In this document: piece after piece, positions 1-6,219 of the stretch
Layout: every line of letters starts with the position of its first letter
How positions within the stretch are numbered: the stretch's first letter is position 1
DNA from: Paracoccaceae bacterium
Lineage (GTDB): Bacteria > Pseudomonadota > Alphaproteobacteria > Rhodobacterales > Rhodobacteraceae
Direction: 5' to 3'
Assembly: GCA_023254015.1 (NCBI GenBank)
Contig: JALQYS010000301.1
Location: forward strand, 1 to 8,271
DNA: 8,271 nucleotides
Program-made: the position numbers and the translations under genes
The notes under the pieces: generated by a model
The model's input: only the letters and a program-made list of their open reading frames with translations
Databases searched by the model: none
What the model was told of the DNA's origin: nothing

Positions 1-162
1 ATGACAGGGCAGGGGCTGTGGGCCGGGCTGCTGTCACAGCGGTTTGAAAAGGCCATGGCGCGGCTGGGTCTGGCCACCCGCCTGCCGGCGCTGCGCTGCG
101 ATCTTTTCGCGCCGCCCGCCCAGGCCGGCGACCAGCTGAACCTGTTCGAAGCCGGTTTCTGA
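1..162 (+). CDS. C-terminal end of a probable PA0069-family radical SAM protein (5' end outside window)
   Basis: An open frame runs from the first base to a TGA at 160-162, giving 53 residues. The ATG at base 1 is probably internal, since no upstream sequence is available to judge it. The peptide has a helix of the type LLSQRFEKAMARLGL followed by LRCDLFAPP and a closing GDQLNLF. From memory this matches the tail of the PA0069 family of radical SAM proteins, which commonly end in a phenylalanine-proline segment and GDQLSLF. The iron-sulfur CxxxCxxC motif would lie upstream, so the enzymatic class is not shown by this sequence. The function of the family is not established. The stop codon is embedded in the first hairpin of the repeat block at 152-198, and the gene converges with bmt, with 90 bases between the two stops. 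I am fairly sure this is a real coding end and less sure of the family. Confidence 0.6.
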   Translation: MTGQGLWAGLLSQRFEKAMARLGLATRLPALRCDLFAPPAQAGDQLNLFEAGF

Positions 163-198
163 CACAGAAACCGGTGCCGGAAATCGCACGATTTCCGG
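152..198. repeat. Two tandem perfect hairpins in the convergent intergenic region
   Basis: Hairpin 1 has arms CCGGTTTCTG (152-161) and CAGAAACCGG (165-174) around ACA. Hairpin 2 has arms CCGGAAATCG (177-186) and CGATTTCCGG (189-198) around CA. Both stems are perfect over 10 bp. No T-tract follows either, so they are not classic intrinsic terminators, although they lie between two converging stop codons (162 and 253). The block aligns with the second half of the array at 6220-6343, with all stem differences compensated, so it is probably a member of a dispersed repeat family. The rest of the gap to 252 shows nothing else recognisable. Confidence 0.8.
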
Positions 199-252
199 GC
201 GGCCTGAAACGGCGGGGAAGGATGGCCTGCCCGTGCGCGCTGCCCTCTCCCC

Positions 253-1266
253 TTAGCCCCGGCGGCCGCGGCGTTCGCGCGGAGCGGGCGCGCCGCCGCC
301 GGTGCCGTCACTGGTGGAGGAAAACGCGCCGAGTTTCGCCTGGATATCGTCAAGCGTTGGGATCGGACCCCGCGGGCGGCTTTCCAGCGCGGCCCGCATC
401 GCCTTCAGGTGCTGGGGCATGGTGCCGCAGCAGCCGCCAATGATCCGCACCCCCGCATCACGCGCAAGAACGGCATATTCCGCCATCAGTTCGGGCGTGC
501 CGTCATAGTGGATATGACCGTCGTGGTATTTCGGGATGCCGGCATTGCCCTTGGCGATCAGCGGGATGGTTGCCCCGGCGGCCACAAATCCCATGACCGT
601 GCGCATCAGGTCAGAGGCCCCCACCCCGCAATTGGCGCCGAAGGCCAGCGGCGGATAAGGCAGGGCATTGACCATTTCGACCATCCCGGCAGAAGTGACG
701 CCCATCATGGTGCGGCCGGCGGTGTCAAAGCTCATGGTGCCGCACCAGGGCATCCCGGCCAGTCGCGCGGCCTCGGCTGCGGCCTTGTATTCCTCGGGCG
801 CGCTGATCGTCTCGATCCACAGCACATCGGCGCCGCCTTCCTTCAACCCTTCCGCCTGTTCGTGGAACATCTCGACCGCGGCGGCATGGGTCAGCGTGCC
901 CATCGGCTCAAAGATGTCGCCGGTCGGGCCGACCGAGCCTGCAACGACCACCGGGTGGCCTGCGGCGTCGGCGATCTCGCGGCCAAGGCTCGCACCGATG
1001 CGGTTCAATTCGCGCACCCGCCCTTGCGCGCCATGCAGTTTCAGGCGGCTGGCATTGCCGCCGAAGGTGTTGGTCAGAAAGATGTCTGACCCCGCCTCGA
1101 CCGCGCCGCGATAGAGGGTGCGGATGCGATCGGGGTGATCGACGTTCCAGAACTCGGGCGGCTCACCTGCGGTGAGGCCCATGTTGAACAGGTTCGTGCC
1201 CGTCGCCCCGTCGGCCATCAGCCAGTCACGGGTAGCAAGCAATCTGGAAAGCGCATCCTGGGTCAT
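253..1266 (-). CDS. bmt: Betaine/homocysteine S-methyltransferase (zinc-dependent, HMT domain)
   Basis: This 337-residue cytoplasmic enzyme belongs to the homocysteine S-methyltransferase (pfam02574) family. It is predicted to transfer a methyl group, probably from glycine betaine, to homocysteine to make methionine. Visible family features are ADGATGTNL near residues 18-26, TNTFGG at 65-70, AGSVGPTG at 109-116 and ETISAPEE at 152-159. The zinc ligands are Cys213 (GANCGVG) and the pair Cys279-Cys280 (GGCCGT). The start at 1266 is chosen because GGAGGA lies 4 bases upstream and because the 84 residues of open frame before it read through the end of mprF and look non-coding. The C-terminal ~40 residues are a low-complexity Gly/Arg/Pro tail outside the domain. 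The gene lies 16 bases after mprF on the same strand, so the two are likely co-transcribed. The overall similarity recalls the Bmt proteins of marine Rhodobacteraceae. The methyl donor is inferred; S-methylmethionine remains possible. Confidence 0.85.
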   Translation of the reverse strand: MTQDALSRLLATRDWLMADGATGTNLFNMGLTAGEPPEFWNVDHPDRIRTLYRGAVEAGSDIFLTNTFGGNASRLKLHGAQGRVRELNRIGASLGREIADAAGHPVVVAGSVGPTGDIFEPMGTLTHAAAVEMFHEQAEGLKEGGADVLWIETISAPEEYKAAAEAARLAGMPWCGTMSFDTAGRTMMGVTSAGMVEMVNALPYPPLAFGANCGVGASDLMRTVMGFVAAGATIPLIAKGNAGIPKYHDGHIHYDGTPELMAEYAVLARDAGVRIIGGCCGTMPQHLKAMRAALESRPRGPIPTLDDIQAKLGAFSSTSDGTGGGAPAPRERRGRRG

Positions 1267-1270
1267 GGTG

Positions 1271-1276
1271 TCCTCC
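1271..1276 (-). promoter_or_regulatory. Ribosome binding site deciding the bmt start
   Basis: On the minus strand GGAGGA lies 4 bases before the ATG at 1266. It sits inside the 16-base gap after the mprF stop. It supports the 337-residue start over the upstream in-frame ATG at 1518. Confidence 0.7.
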
Positions 1277-1282
1277 GGCGTG

Positions 1283-3286
1283 TCAGGCTGTTCTGTCTGC
1301 GATGTGCCACGGGGCAGAGGCAGAGGCAAATCCATAATCCGAAGTCTCACGCTCGATTTCCGGCAGGAGGGGGGGCGGGCGGGTGATCGCGCGCCAAAGC
1401 GACAGGGCCGCAAGGACAAGCCCGGGGCGCGAGGGGGCGGCCAGATAAAGCGGCGACCAGCGTGGCGCAAAGCAGGACTTGAACCTGTAAAGCCCGTCTT
1501 TCGCCGTTTCCGGTGCAACCACCGCCAAGAGCCGTCCGGGAAGGTCGGGGCGAGACTGTCTTGGGGCGATTGCCCCGTCGGTCACTGCGGCCAGGGACAG
1601 GCGGGCGAGACCCAGGGCCTGGGCGTCGAACAGGGCGGCGGTCACCAGGCTGTGCATCGTGCCATCGGGCAGGTTGTCAAGGTGGCGCATCAGATCCAGC
1701 GTCCATTCCTGCGGCGCGGTGTGAAAGCTGACATAGGCGACGGGACGGCCCCTCTGAAAGGCGACGTAAAGCCTTTGGGCTTGCAGGTGGGCGCGGTCGT
1801 GGCGGCCCATGGAAAACCCCCGCTCCGGGCCATGGGATCTGCGCCAGACGGCGGCGATGTGGTCAAGTATTGTCCAGTCCGGAGCCTCCGGCGTGTCGCC
1901 GGGCCGGGCCGCAGACGAAGAGCCACCGGCATAGGCGCGCACTGTAATGCCCGCCGCCTCGGCCCGGCGCAGCTTGCGGCGCAGGCCGGCGCGGTAGGCC
2001 CGGTCCAGCCGGAAATCGGCCGGTGCAATCCAGGCGTCCCAGCCGATGCGGCGCAGGGCCATGCCCCGACGGCGCGCGCGCGCGGCCAGACGGCGGCCGG
2101 CCTTGTAAAGCACTGGCATGCGGCCTTCGGCCCGGGCCGTTCGGCTTATGGACCGCAGGGCGTGGTCCAGCGTGGCGCTGTCGTGCCGGCCCATCGGGTC
2201 AAGCAGCGCAATCAGGCAATGGCCGCGCCGTCCGGCAAGCCAGACCCCCCGGCCGGTTGGCAGCAGGTCAAGGCCGGACTGCCCGATCAGCCCGGCCTCG
2301 GCCCGGGCGTCGGGCGGCAGGCTGGCCGGTTCGGCAGGGTGCAGCAGGCGAGCGGGCGGCCCCAGCAGGGCAAAGCCTGCGCCCAGCATCGCGGGCAAGG
2401 CATAGTAGACCACCCTCCAGGCCAGGATCGCCGGCAAGAGGGCCGCTTCGGCGTTGGCCGGCATCAGGGCCAGAAAGGTGACCTCGAAGGCGCCCATCCC
2501 GCCCGGCGTTCCCATCACCAGCCCCGCACCAAGCGCCAGAAGAAAGGCGGGCAGAAGGCTGGCAAAGGCCAGGCCGCTGTCGGCAGGCAAAAGCACCTGC
2601 AACGCAAGGGCCGCGGCAATTGTGTCAAGGGCGCAAAGCCCGACAAGGCGGGACAAGGTGAAAGCGTTCGGCCAGCGAAAGGGCCGCAAGGGCAGGCGCG
2701 GCGCGGCGATGCAAAGGGCGGCAAGGCCAAGGGCCAGGGCCAGCCCCAGCGCGGCCGTGCCCCGAAAGGGGGCAGCGGGCAGGGCCAGAAGCACGACCGA
2801 GGTCACCACAGCCCATCCCGCCAGGAACGACAGGGCCACGGCGGCGGTGATGCGGGTGGCCTGCCACAGGCTGAGACCGGGCAGCATCCGCCAGCGCAGG
2901 ATGGCCCCCGAGATCAGGCCAAGCCCGAGGCTTTGACTGACAGCAATCGCGCAGATGCCCGCCCGGCGGGCGGCTCGGCCGGGCAGGCCGGTGGCAAGGT
3001 GGCGGTGCACGACCGCGTCATACTGGCCGACAGCCCAGAACGACACGGCCGTCAGCGCCAGTGCCAGTGCCCATTGGCCCGGGCCGATCCGGCCAAGCGC
3101 CCGTGACAGCGCGGCGGTGTCGATCTGGGCCAGCCGGTCGGAGAGGAGCCAAAGGAACAGCCCGGTTATGGCCAGCGAAAGGCCTGCCCGTGTCAGAATC
3201 TGCCAGAGGCGCCAGGCGCCCGGCCCGCGCAAGAAGGCACCTCTGAGAACCGTGGCTGCCCCGGCAGCCTGTCTTGCAATCCGCAT
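1283..3286 (-). CDS. mprF: MprF/LpiA-type aminoacyl-phosphatidylglycerol synthase with a short membrane domain
   Basis: This 667-residue integral membrane protein is predicted to move an amino acid (usually lysine) from aminoacyl-tRNA to phosphatidylglycerol, giving a cationic lipid that protects against cationic peptides and acid. The N-terminal ~310 residues contain about eight hydrophobic segments. They include the LPG_synthase_TM signature MGTPGGMGAFE near 258-268 and the strongly aromatic WRVVYYALPA near 290-299. The C-terminal part, about 330-620, fits the DUF2156/LPG synthase catalytic domain: ERGFSMGRHD near 488-497, DLMRH near 531-535, GTMHSL near 542-547 and YRFKSCFAPRWSPLYLA near 600-616. 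S. aureus MprF is about 840 residues with 14 membrane segments, so roughly six segments of the flippase region seem missing. An in-frame ATG at 3301 would add five residues, but GGAGGT at 3290-3295 favours 3286. Lysine, ornithine or alanine as substrate cannot be told from the sequence. Confidence 0.85.
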   Translation of the reverse strand: MRIARQAAGAATVLRGAFLRGPGAWRLWQILTRAGLSLAITGLFLWLLSDRLAQIDTAALSRALGRIGPGQWALALALTAVSFWAVGQYDAVVHRHLATGLPGRAARRAGICAIAVSQSLGLGLISGAILRWRMLPGLSLWQATRITAAVALSFLAGWAVVTSVVLLALPAAPFRGTAALGLALALGLAALCIAAPRLPLRPFRWPNAFTLSRLVGLCALDTIAAALALQVLLPADSGLAFASLLPAFLLALGAGLVMGTPGGMGAFEVTFLALMPANAEAALLPAILAWRVVYYALPAMLGAGFALLGPPARLLHPAEPASLPPDARAEAGLIGQSGLDLLPTGRGVWLAGRRGHCLIALLDPMGRHDSATLDHALRSISRTARAEGRMPVLYKAGRRLAARARRRGMALRRIGWDAWIAPADFRLDRAYRAGLRRKLRRAEAAGITVRAYAGGSSSAARPGDTPEAPDWTILDHIAAVWRRSHGPERGFSMGRHDRAHLQAQRLYVAFQRGRPVAYVSFHTAPQEWTLDLMRHLDNLPDGTMHSLVTAALFDAQALGLARLSLAAVTDGAIAPRQSRPDLPGRLLAVVAPETAKDGLYRFKSCFAPRWSPLYLAAPSRPGLVLAALSLWRAITRPPPLLPEIERETSDYGFASASAPWHIADRTA

Positions 3287-3393
3287 CCCACCTCCATGCA
3301 TTCATGGCCGCACCCTGCCGCAGGCGCGGTGAAGGTTGGATTAACGGATAAAAGGCCGCAGGTTTTACCGGCCTGCATTGACCCCATGCCGGG
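3287..3393 (-). promoter_or_regulatory. Upstream region of mprF with two CCTGC/GCAGG inverted repeats
   Basis: This gap between the terminator-like hairpin and mprF should carry the mprF promoter. Two inverted repeats share the same half-site. One is CCTGC-C-GCAGG at 3314-3324. The other is GCAGG (3358-3362) and CCTGC (3372-3376), separated by nine bases. Between them the minus strand has the AT-rich TTTTAT and TTAATC, which could be a -10 element, but I see no convincing -35 partner. Operator function is a guess from the repeated half-site. Confidence 0.3.
3290..3295 (-). promoter_or_regulatory. Ribosome binding site deciding the mprF start
   Basis: On the minus strand GGAGGT lies 3 bases before the ATG at 3286, a slightly short spacing. 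The alternative in-frame ATG at 3301 would place this motif inside the coding sequence and has only a distant weak AGGG upstream, so 3286 is preferred. Confidence 0.55.
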
Positions 3394-3434
3394 CAAATAG
3401 AAGGGGCGGTGGCCGCCTGCACGACCACCGCCCC
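3394..3434 (-). terminator. Terminator-like hairpin downstream of the zeta inhibitor gene
   Basis: Read on the minus strand, a perfect 10-bp stem (GGGGCGGTGG at 3403-3412 against CCACCGCCCC at 3425-3434, loop of 12) is followed by the T-rich TTCTATTTG. This is the usual form of a Rho-independent terminator and lies 47 bases after the zeta stop codon. It would separate the zeta transcript from mprF-bmt. Confidence 0.65.
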
Positions 3435-3454
3435 GAACGATCAGACTGCGCCTT

Positions 3455-3473
3455 GCCCCAATGCGTCTGGGGC
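3455..3473 (-). other. Small GC hairpin just after the zeta stop codon
   Basis: GCCCCA (3455-3460) and TGGGGC (3468-3473) form a 6-bp stem with a 7-base loop, 8 bases downstream of the zeta stop. There is no T-tract. It may protect the 3' end of the mRNA or assist the terminator that follows. Confidence 0.4.
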
Positions 3474-3481
3474 CGGCCGGA

Positions 3482-3796
3482 TCAGAGTTCCGACATCAAC
3501 TGCGCCTTGGCGACCGGCAAGAGCTCGGTCATCTTGGCGCGCACGGCCTCGGCGCTGGCCTTTCCGGCCAGATCGGCTGCGACCTTGCGCACCACATCCT
3601 CGATCCCGGCTTCCTCGAAATCGGCCGACACCACCGACATGGCGTATTCGGCGGCCGCATCGCCCGATTTGCCCATCAGTTCGGCAGCCCAGAGGCCGAC
3701 CAGCTTGTTGCGGCGGGCTTCGGCGCGGAACTGCATCTCCGAATCATGGGCATATTTGGCTTCGAATGCGTGTTCGCGATCGTCAAAGGTGGTCAT
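3482..3796 (-). CDS. F1FO-ATPase inhibitor subunit zeta (DUF1476)
   Basis: This small helical cytoplasmic protein of 104 residues is predicted to bind the F1 part of the F-type ATP synthase and block ATP hydrolysis. That role is known for the Paracoccus denitrificans zeta subunit. The N-terminus MTTFDDREHAFEAKYAHDSE followed by FRAEARRNKLVGLWAA is, from memory, very close to the Paracoccus zeta protein, including the N-terminal inhibitory stretch. The remainder, with EYAMSVVSADFEEAGIEDV near 62-80 and Ala/Lys-rich helices, matches the rest of the DUF1476 family. The start at 3796 is chosen because GGAGGG lies 7 bases upstream; the open frame continues to 3991, but that extension is Pro-rich and overlaps the purC leader. 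The gene is divergent from purC with 193 bases between the starts. The length is normal for the family. Confidence 0.9.
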   Translation of the reverse strand: MTTFDDREHAFEAKYAHDSEMQFRAEARRNKLVGLWAAELMGKSGDAAAEYAMSVVSADFEEAGIEDVVRKVAADLAGKASAEAVRAKMTELLPVAKAQLMSEL

Positions 3797-3989
3797 GGCT
3801 GGGCCCTCCGGCTGAAATCCTGCGCTTGGGTTCCATATGCCCGCATGGGGTTCTGCGTTCAAGAGGGACTGTGCGGGTGGTGGGGGACTGTGAGGGCGGG
3901 TTGCATGCAGGGGCGGCAATGTGTAAGGGCGAGCAAAGGGAGAAAGGGTGGCATCCGCCGCCCCGTTACCCATTTGCGATGAGGCATGC
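3797..3989. promoter_or_regulatory. Divergent control region between the zeta gene and purC
   Basis: Both flanking genes are transcribed away from this 193-base gap, so it should hold two promoters. For zeta, a possible minus-strand pair is TTGAAC (3857-3862) and TATGGA (3832-3837) with a long 19-base spacer. For purC, TTGCAT (3901-3906) lies 17 bases before TAAGGG (3924-3929), a poor -10. Neither is convincing. A near-identical pair of 16-base direct repeats lies at 3865-3899 and is listed separately. The purC ribosome binding site is TGAGG at 3980-3984. Confidence 0.4.
3865..3899 (+). repeat. Pair of 16-base direct repeats upstream of purC
   Basis: GGGACTGTGCGGGTGG (3865-3880) and GGGACTGTGAGGGCGG (3884-3899) match at 14 of 16 positions and start 19 bases apart, slightly less than two helical turns. 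They lie about 90-125 bases before the purC ATG and 70-100 bases before the zeta ATG. This is a plausible place for a regulator, but binding is only an inference. Confidence 0.5.
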
Positions 3990-4751
3990 ATGGCGCGCAG
4001 GAAAAAGGTCTACGAGGGCAAGGCGAAGATCCTTTACGAAGGGCCTGAGCCGGGCACGCTGATCCAGTATTTCAAGGATGACAGCGCCCCCACCGCCGAA
4101 CAGCCCAAGCCCGCCGCCGTCGAGGGCAAGGGCGTGCTGAACAACCGGCTTTCGGAATTCTTCATGTCCGGGCTGAACGCCATCGGCGTGCCCACCCATT
4201 TCATCCGCCGCCTCAACATGCGTGAACAGATGGTCCGCATGGCCGAGATCCTGCCGCTGGAGGTGGTGGTGCGCAACTTTGCCGCGGGCGAGTTGTCGGC
4301 GCGGCTGGGCATCCCCGAGGGCGTGGCGCTGCCGCGGCCGATCGTGGAGTATTATTACAAGGACGACCGGCTGAATTCCCCAATGGTGGCCGAAGAACAT
4401 ATCGTCGCCTTTGGCTGGGCCAACCAGCAGGATCTGGATGACATGGTGGCGCTTGCCCTGCGGGTCAACGACTTCATGTCGGGGGTCATGCTGGGCGTGG
4501 GCGTGCGTCTGGCCGATTTCCGGCTGGAGATGGGGCGCATCTGGGAGGGCGATTTCATGCGCCTGATCGTGGCCGACGAGATCACGCCCGACAGCTGCCG
4601 GCTGTGGGACCTGCGGGCCATGACCGAACGCGAAGGCGCGGGCCCGGCCGATCCGGTGCCATTGGGCGATGTCTATTCCGAACTCGCCCGGCGGCTGGGT
4701 GTCCTGCCGTCGAATGTCACGCATACGACGAAACCAACGCTCATCAACTGA
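3990..4751 (+). CDS. purC: Phosphoribosylaminoimidazole-succinocarboxamide synthase (SAICAR synthetase)
   Basis: This cytosolic enzyme of de novo purine synthesis joins CAIR and aspartate, using ATP, to give SAICAR. The 253 residues match the usual length of the bacterial short form. Visible family features are KKVYEGKAKILYEG near 4-17 (nucleotide-binding N-terminus), SEFFMSGLNAIGVPTHFI in the first third, VVVRNFAAGELSARLGIPEG near the middle, EYYYKDD, DFRLEMG, and ADEITPDSCRLWD toward the C-terminus. The segment usually read as AAGS is AAGE here. The start at 3990 has TGAGG 5 bases upstream; the 14 extra residues of a longer frame from 3948 do not resemble PurC. purS follows after 69 bases, which is the usual alphaproteobacterial order. 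Confidence 0.95.
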   Translation: MARRKKVYEGKAKILYEGPEPGTLIQYFKDDSAPTAEQPKPAAVEGKGVLNNRLSEFFMSGLNAIGVPTHFIRRLNMREQMVRMAEILPLEVVVRNFAAGELSARLGIPEGVALPRPIVEYYYKDDRLNSPMVAEEHIVAFGWANQQDLDDMVALALRVNDFMSGVMLGVGVRLADFRLEMGRIWEGDFMRLIVADEITPDSCRLWDLRAMTEREGAGPADPVPLGDVYSELARRLGVLPSNVTHTTKPTLIN

Positions 4752-4758
4752 ACGCCCG

Positions 4759-4795
4759 GCCCCCTTGCCGCCGCGTCGTGGCGGGGGTAAGGGGC
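4759..4795 (+). other. Imperfect hairpin between purC and purS
   Basis: CCCCTT (4761-4766) pairs with AAGGGG (4789-4794), and CCGCC (4768-4772) pairs with GGCGG (4780-4784). An asymmetric internal loop separates the two helices, and a further G-C pair closes the base with a one-base bulge. No T-tract follows directly, so read-through into purS is expected. It may stabilise mRNA ends or tune relative expression. Confidence 0.4.
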
Positions 4796-4820
4796 GGCAA
4801 AACACTTTTGGGGGACTACC

Positions 4821-5060
4821 ATGAAAGCCCGCGTCACGGTCATGCTGAAGAACGGTGTTCTGGATGTGCAGGGCGAGGCCGTGCGCCACGCGCTGGGCAG
4901 CCTTGGCTTTGCGGGCGTCAATGGCGTGCGGCAGGGCAAGGTGATCGAGCTGGATCTGGCCGAGACCGACAAGGCCGCCGCCGAAACCGCCGTCAAGGCG
5001 ATGTGCGAAAAGCTTTTGGCCAATACGGTCATTGAAAGCTACAAGGTCGAGCTGCTCTGA
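4821..5060 (+). CDS. purS: FGAM synthase small subunit PurS
   Basis: PurS is the small bridging subunit of the three-part phosphoribosylformylglycinamidine synthase, which also contains PurL and PurQ and converts FGAR to FGAM with glutamine and ATP. The 79-residue product has the PurS pattern: MKARVTVMLKNGVLDVQGEA (start through the VxLK and D.QG motifs), then ALGSLGF, VRQGKVIELDL, and a C-terminal CEKLLANTVIESYKVEL. Length is normal for the family. GGGGGA lies 5 bases before the ATG. purC is 69 bases upstream. In many alphaproteobacteria purQ follows directly, but here a dehydrogenase gene is between them. No purL is present in the window. Confidence 0.95.
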   Translation: MKARVTVMLKNGVLDVQGEAVRHALGSLGFAGVNGVRQGKVIELDLAETDKAAAETAVKAMCEKLLANTVIESYKVELL

Positions 5061-5067
5061 CCGGAGG

Positions 5068-5089
5068 GGGCGGGGTTGACGCCCCGCTC
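5068..5089 (+). other. GC-rich hairpin just after purS
   Basis: GCGGGG (5070-5075) pairs with CCCCGC (5082-5087), and two more pairs (one G-U) extend the base. It begins 8 bases after the purS stop. The sequence after it is CTCTGG rather than a T-run, so it is a weak terminator candidate or an mRNA-stabilising element separating purC-purS from the dehydrogenase gene. Confidence 0.45.
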
Positions 5090-5181
5090 TGGCGCTGAAA
5101 GCGACACGGCCTGTCGTTTCCATGACGGACAGGGCGTGATCTTCGCAGCCCTATGGATGGCAAGTCCAGAAGGAAACGTCG

Positions 5182-6219
5182 ATGCGCGCCGCCGTCATTC
5201 GCCAGTATAACGCTGATCTGTCCCTTGAAACCGTGCCCGATCCGGTCTGCGAACCGGATGGCGTGGTGCTGAAGGTGCTTGCCTGCGGCATCTGCCGCAG
5301 CGACTGGCACGGCTGGGTGGGCGAGCATCCCAAGGTTCCGTTGGGGGCGATTCCGGGCCATGAATATTGTGGCGAGGTGGTCGAAGCCGGGCCTTTGGCG
5401 AAATGGCGCGTCGGCGACCGGGTCATCGCGCCCTTCATCCTGTCCTGCGGCCAGTGCCCGGAATGTCAGTCGGGCAACACCACCACATGCCGGGCGCAGC
5501 GCGTGCCGGGGTTTGGCGAACCGGGGGCCTATGCCGAATATGTCAGTGCGCCCCATGCCCATAATCTTGCCCGGCTGCCTGACAGCCTGACGCCGGCCCT
5601 GGCCGCGGGGCTGGGCTGCCGGGTGACGACGGCCTATCACGCCCTGACGGGGCGGGCAGCGCTGCAGGCGGGGGAATGGCTTGCCGTGCATGGCACCGGC
5701 GGCGTGGGGCTGTCGCTCCTCATTCTCGGCCGGGCACTGGGCGCGCGGGTGATCGTGGTCGATGTAGTGCAAGAGCGGCTGGATCATGCGCTCTCGCTTG
5801 GTGCCGAGGCCGCGGTGAATGCCCGCGACGGGGATGTCGCGGCGCGGATTGTCGAGATCACCGGCGGCGGGGCGCATGTCTCAGTCGAGGCTTTGGGGAT
5901 CGAGGCGACGGCCAACGGATCACTGGAATGCCTGCGACCGATGGGGCGGCATGTGCAGGTGGGTCTGCCGGTTGGCCATACGGCGAAGATGCAGATCAAC
6001 ATGAACGCGGTCTACATGAAGCAGTTGTCAGTCTTCGGCTCGCGCGGGATGCCATCCTGGCGCTATCCGGCGCTTCTGACGCTGATCGAGATGGGGCGGG
6101 TGGATGTCTCGCCCATCGTGGCCCGGCATGTGGCCCTGTCGGGGGCTTCGGAGGAGCTGCGCGCCTTCAACGGTCCGATGCCACCGGGGGTGGCGGTGAT
6201 TACCGACATGCGGGGCTGA
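5182..6219 (+). CDS. Zinc-dependent MDR alcohol dehydrogenase, substrate unknown
   Basis: This 345-residue cytosolic oxidoreductase belongs to the medium-chain dehydrogenase/reductase superfamily. The catalytic zinc ligands appear to be Cys38 (GICRSD), His60-Glu61 (PGHE) and Cys146 (GLGCRVTTAY). The structural zinc site has the four cysteines 89, 92, 95 and 103 (SCGQCPEC then TTC). The Rossmann fold begins at GTGGVGLS (171-178), and the Asp194 that ends its second strand suggests NAD rather than NADP. The length is typical and all metal ligands are present, so the enzyme should be active. AAGGA lies 7 bases before the ATG. The gene lies between purS and purQ on the same strand, 121 bases after the former and 186 before the latter. 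It has no evident role in purine synthesis. Substrate (alcohol, polyol or aldehyde) cannot be inferred. Confidence 0.9.
   Translation: MRAAVIRQYNADLSLETVPDPVCEPDGVVLKVLACGICRSDWHGWVGEHPKVPLGAIPGHEYCGEVVEAGPLAKWRVGDRVIAPFILSCGQCPECQSGNTTTCRAQRVPGFGEPGAYAEYVSAPHAHNLARLPDSLTPALAAGLGCRVTTAYHALTGRAALQAGEWLAVHGTGGVGLSLLILGRALGARVIVVDVVQERLDHALSLGAEAAVNARDGDVAARIVEITGGGAHVSVEALGIEATANGSLECLRPMGRHVQVGLPVGHTAKMQINMNAVYMKQLSVFGSRGMPSWRYPALLTLIEMGRVDVSPIVARHVALSGASEELRAFNGPMPPGVAVITDMRG

Noticed and set aside
1352..1361. Single arm CGATTTCCGG inside mprF as a further hairpin copy
   Set aside because: The complementary arm is not nearby, so this is a chance match within coding sequence.
1267..1518. 84-residue N-terminal extension of the bmt frame
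   Set aside because: It overlaps the 3' end of mprF, is Arg/Pro-rich, and a good ribosome binding site stands just before the ATG at 1266.
1172..3106. Plus-strand open frame of 644 residues opposite mprF
   Set aside because: The product is almost all Gly, Gln, Arg, Lys and Ala with no domain or hydrophobic core. The opposite strand encodes a clear MprF. Long antisense frames are expected in GC-rich genes.
3797..3991. 65-residue N-terminal extension of the zeta frame
   Set aside because: It is Pro-rich, crosses the divergent promoter region and overlaps the purC start. The family begins at MTTFDDRE, which has GGAGGG upstream.
3966..5123. Minus-strand open frame of 385 residues opposite purC and purS
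   Set aside because: It is His- and Gln-rich without family features and lies fully opposite two well-recognised purine genes.
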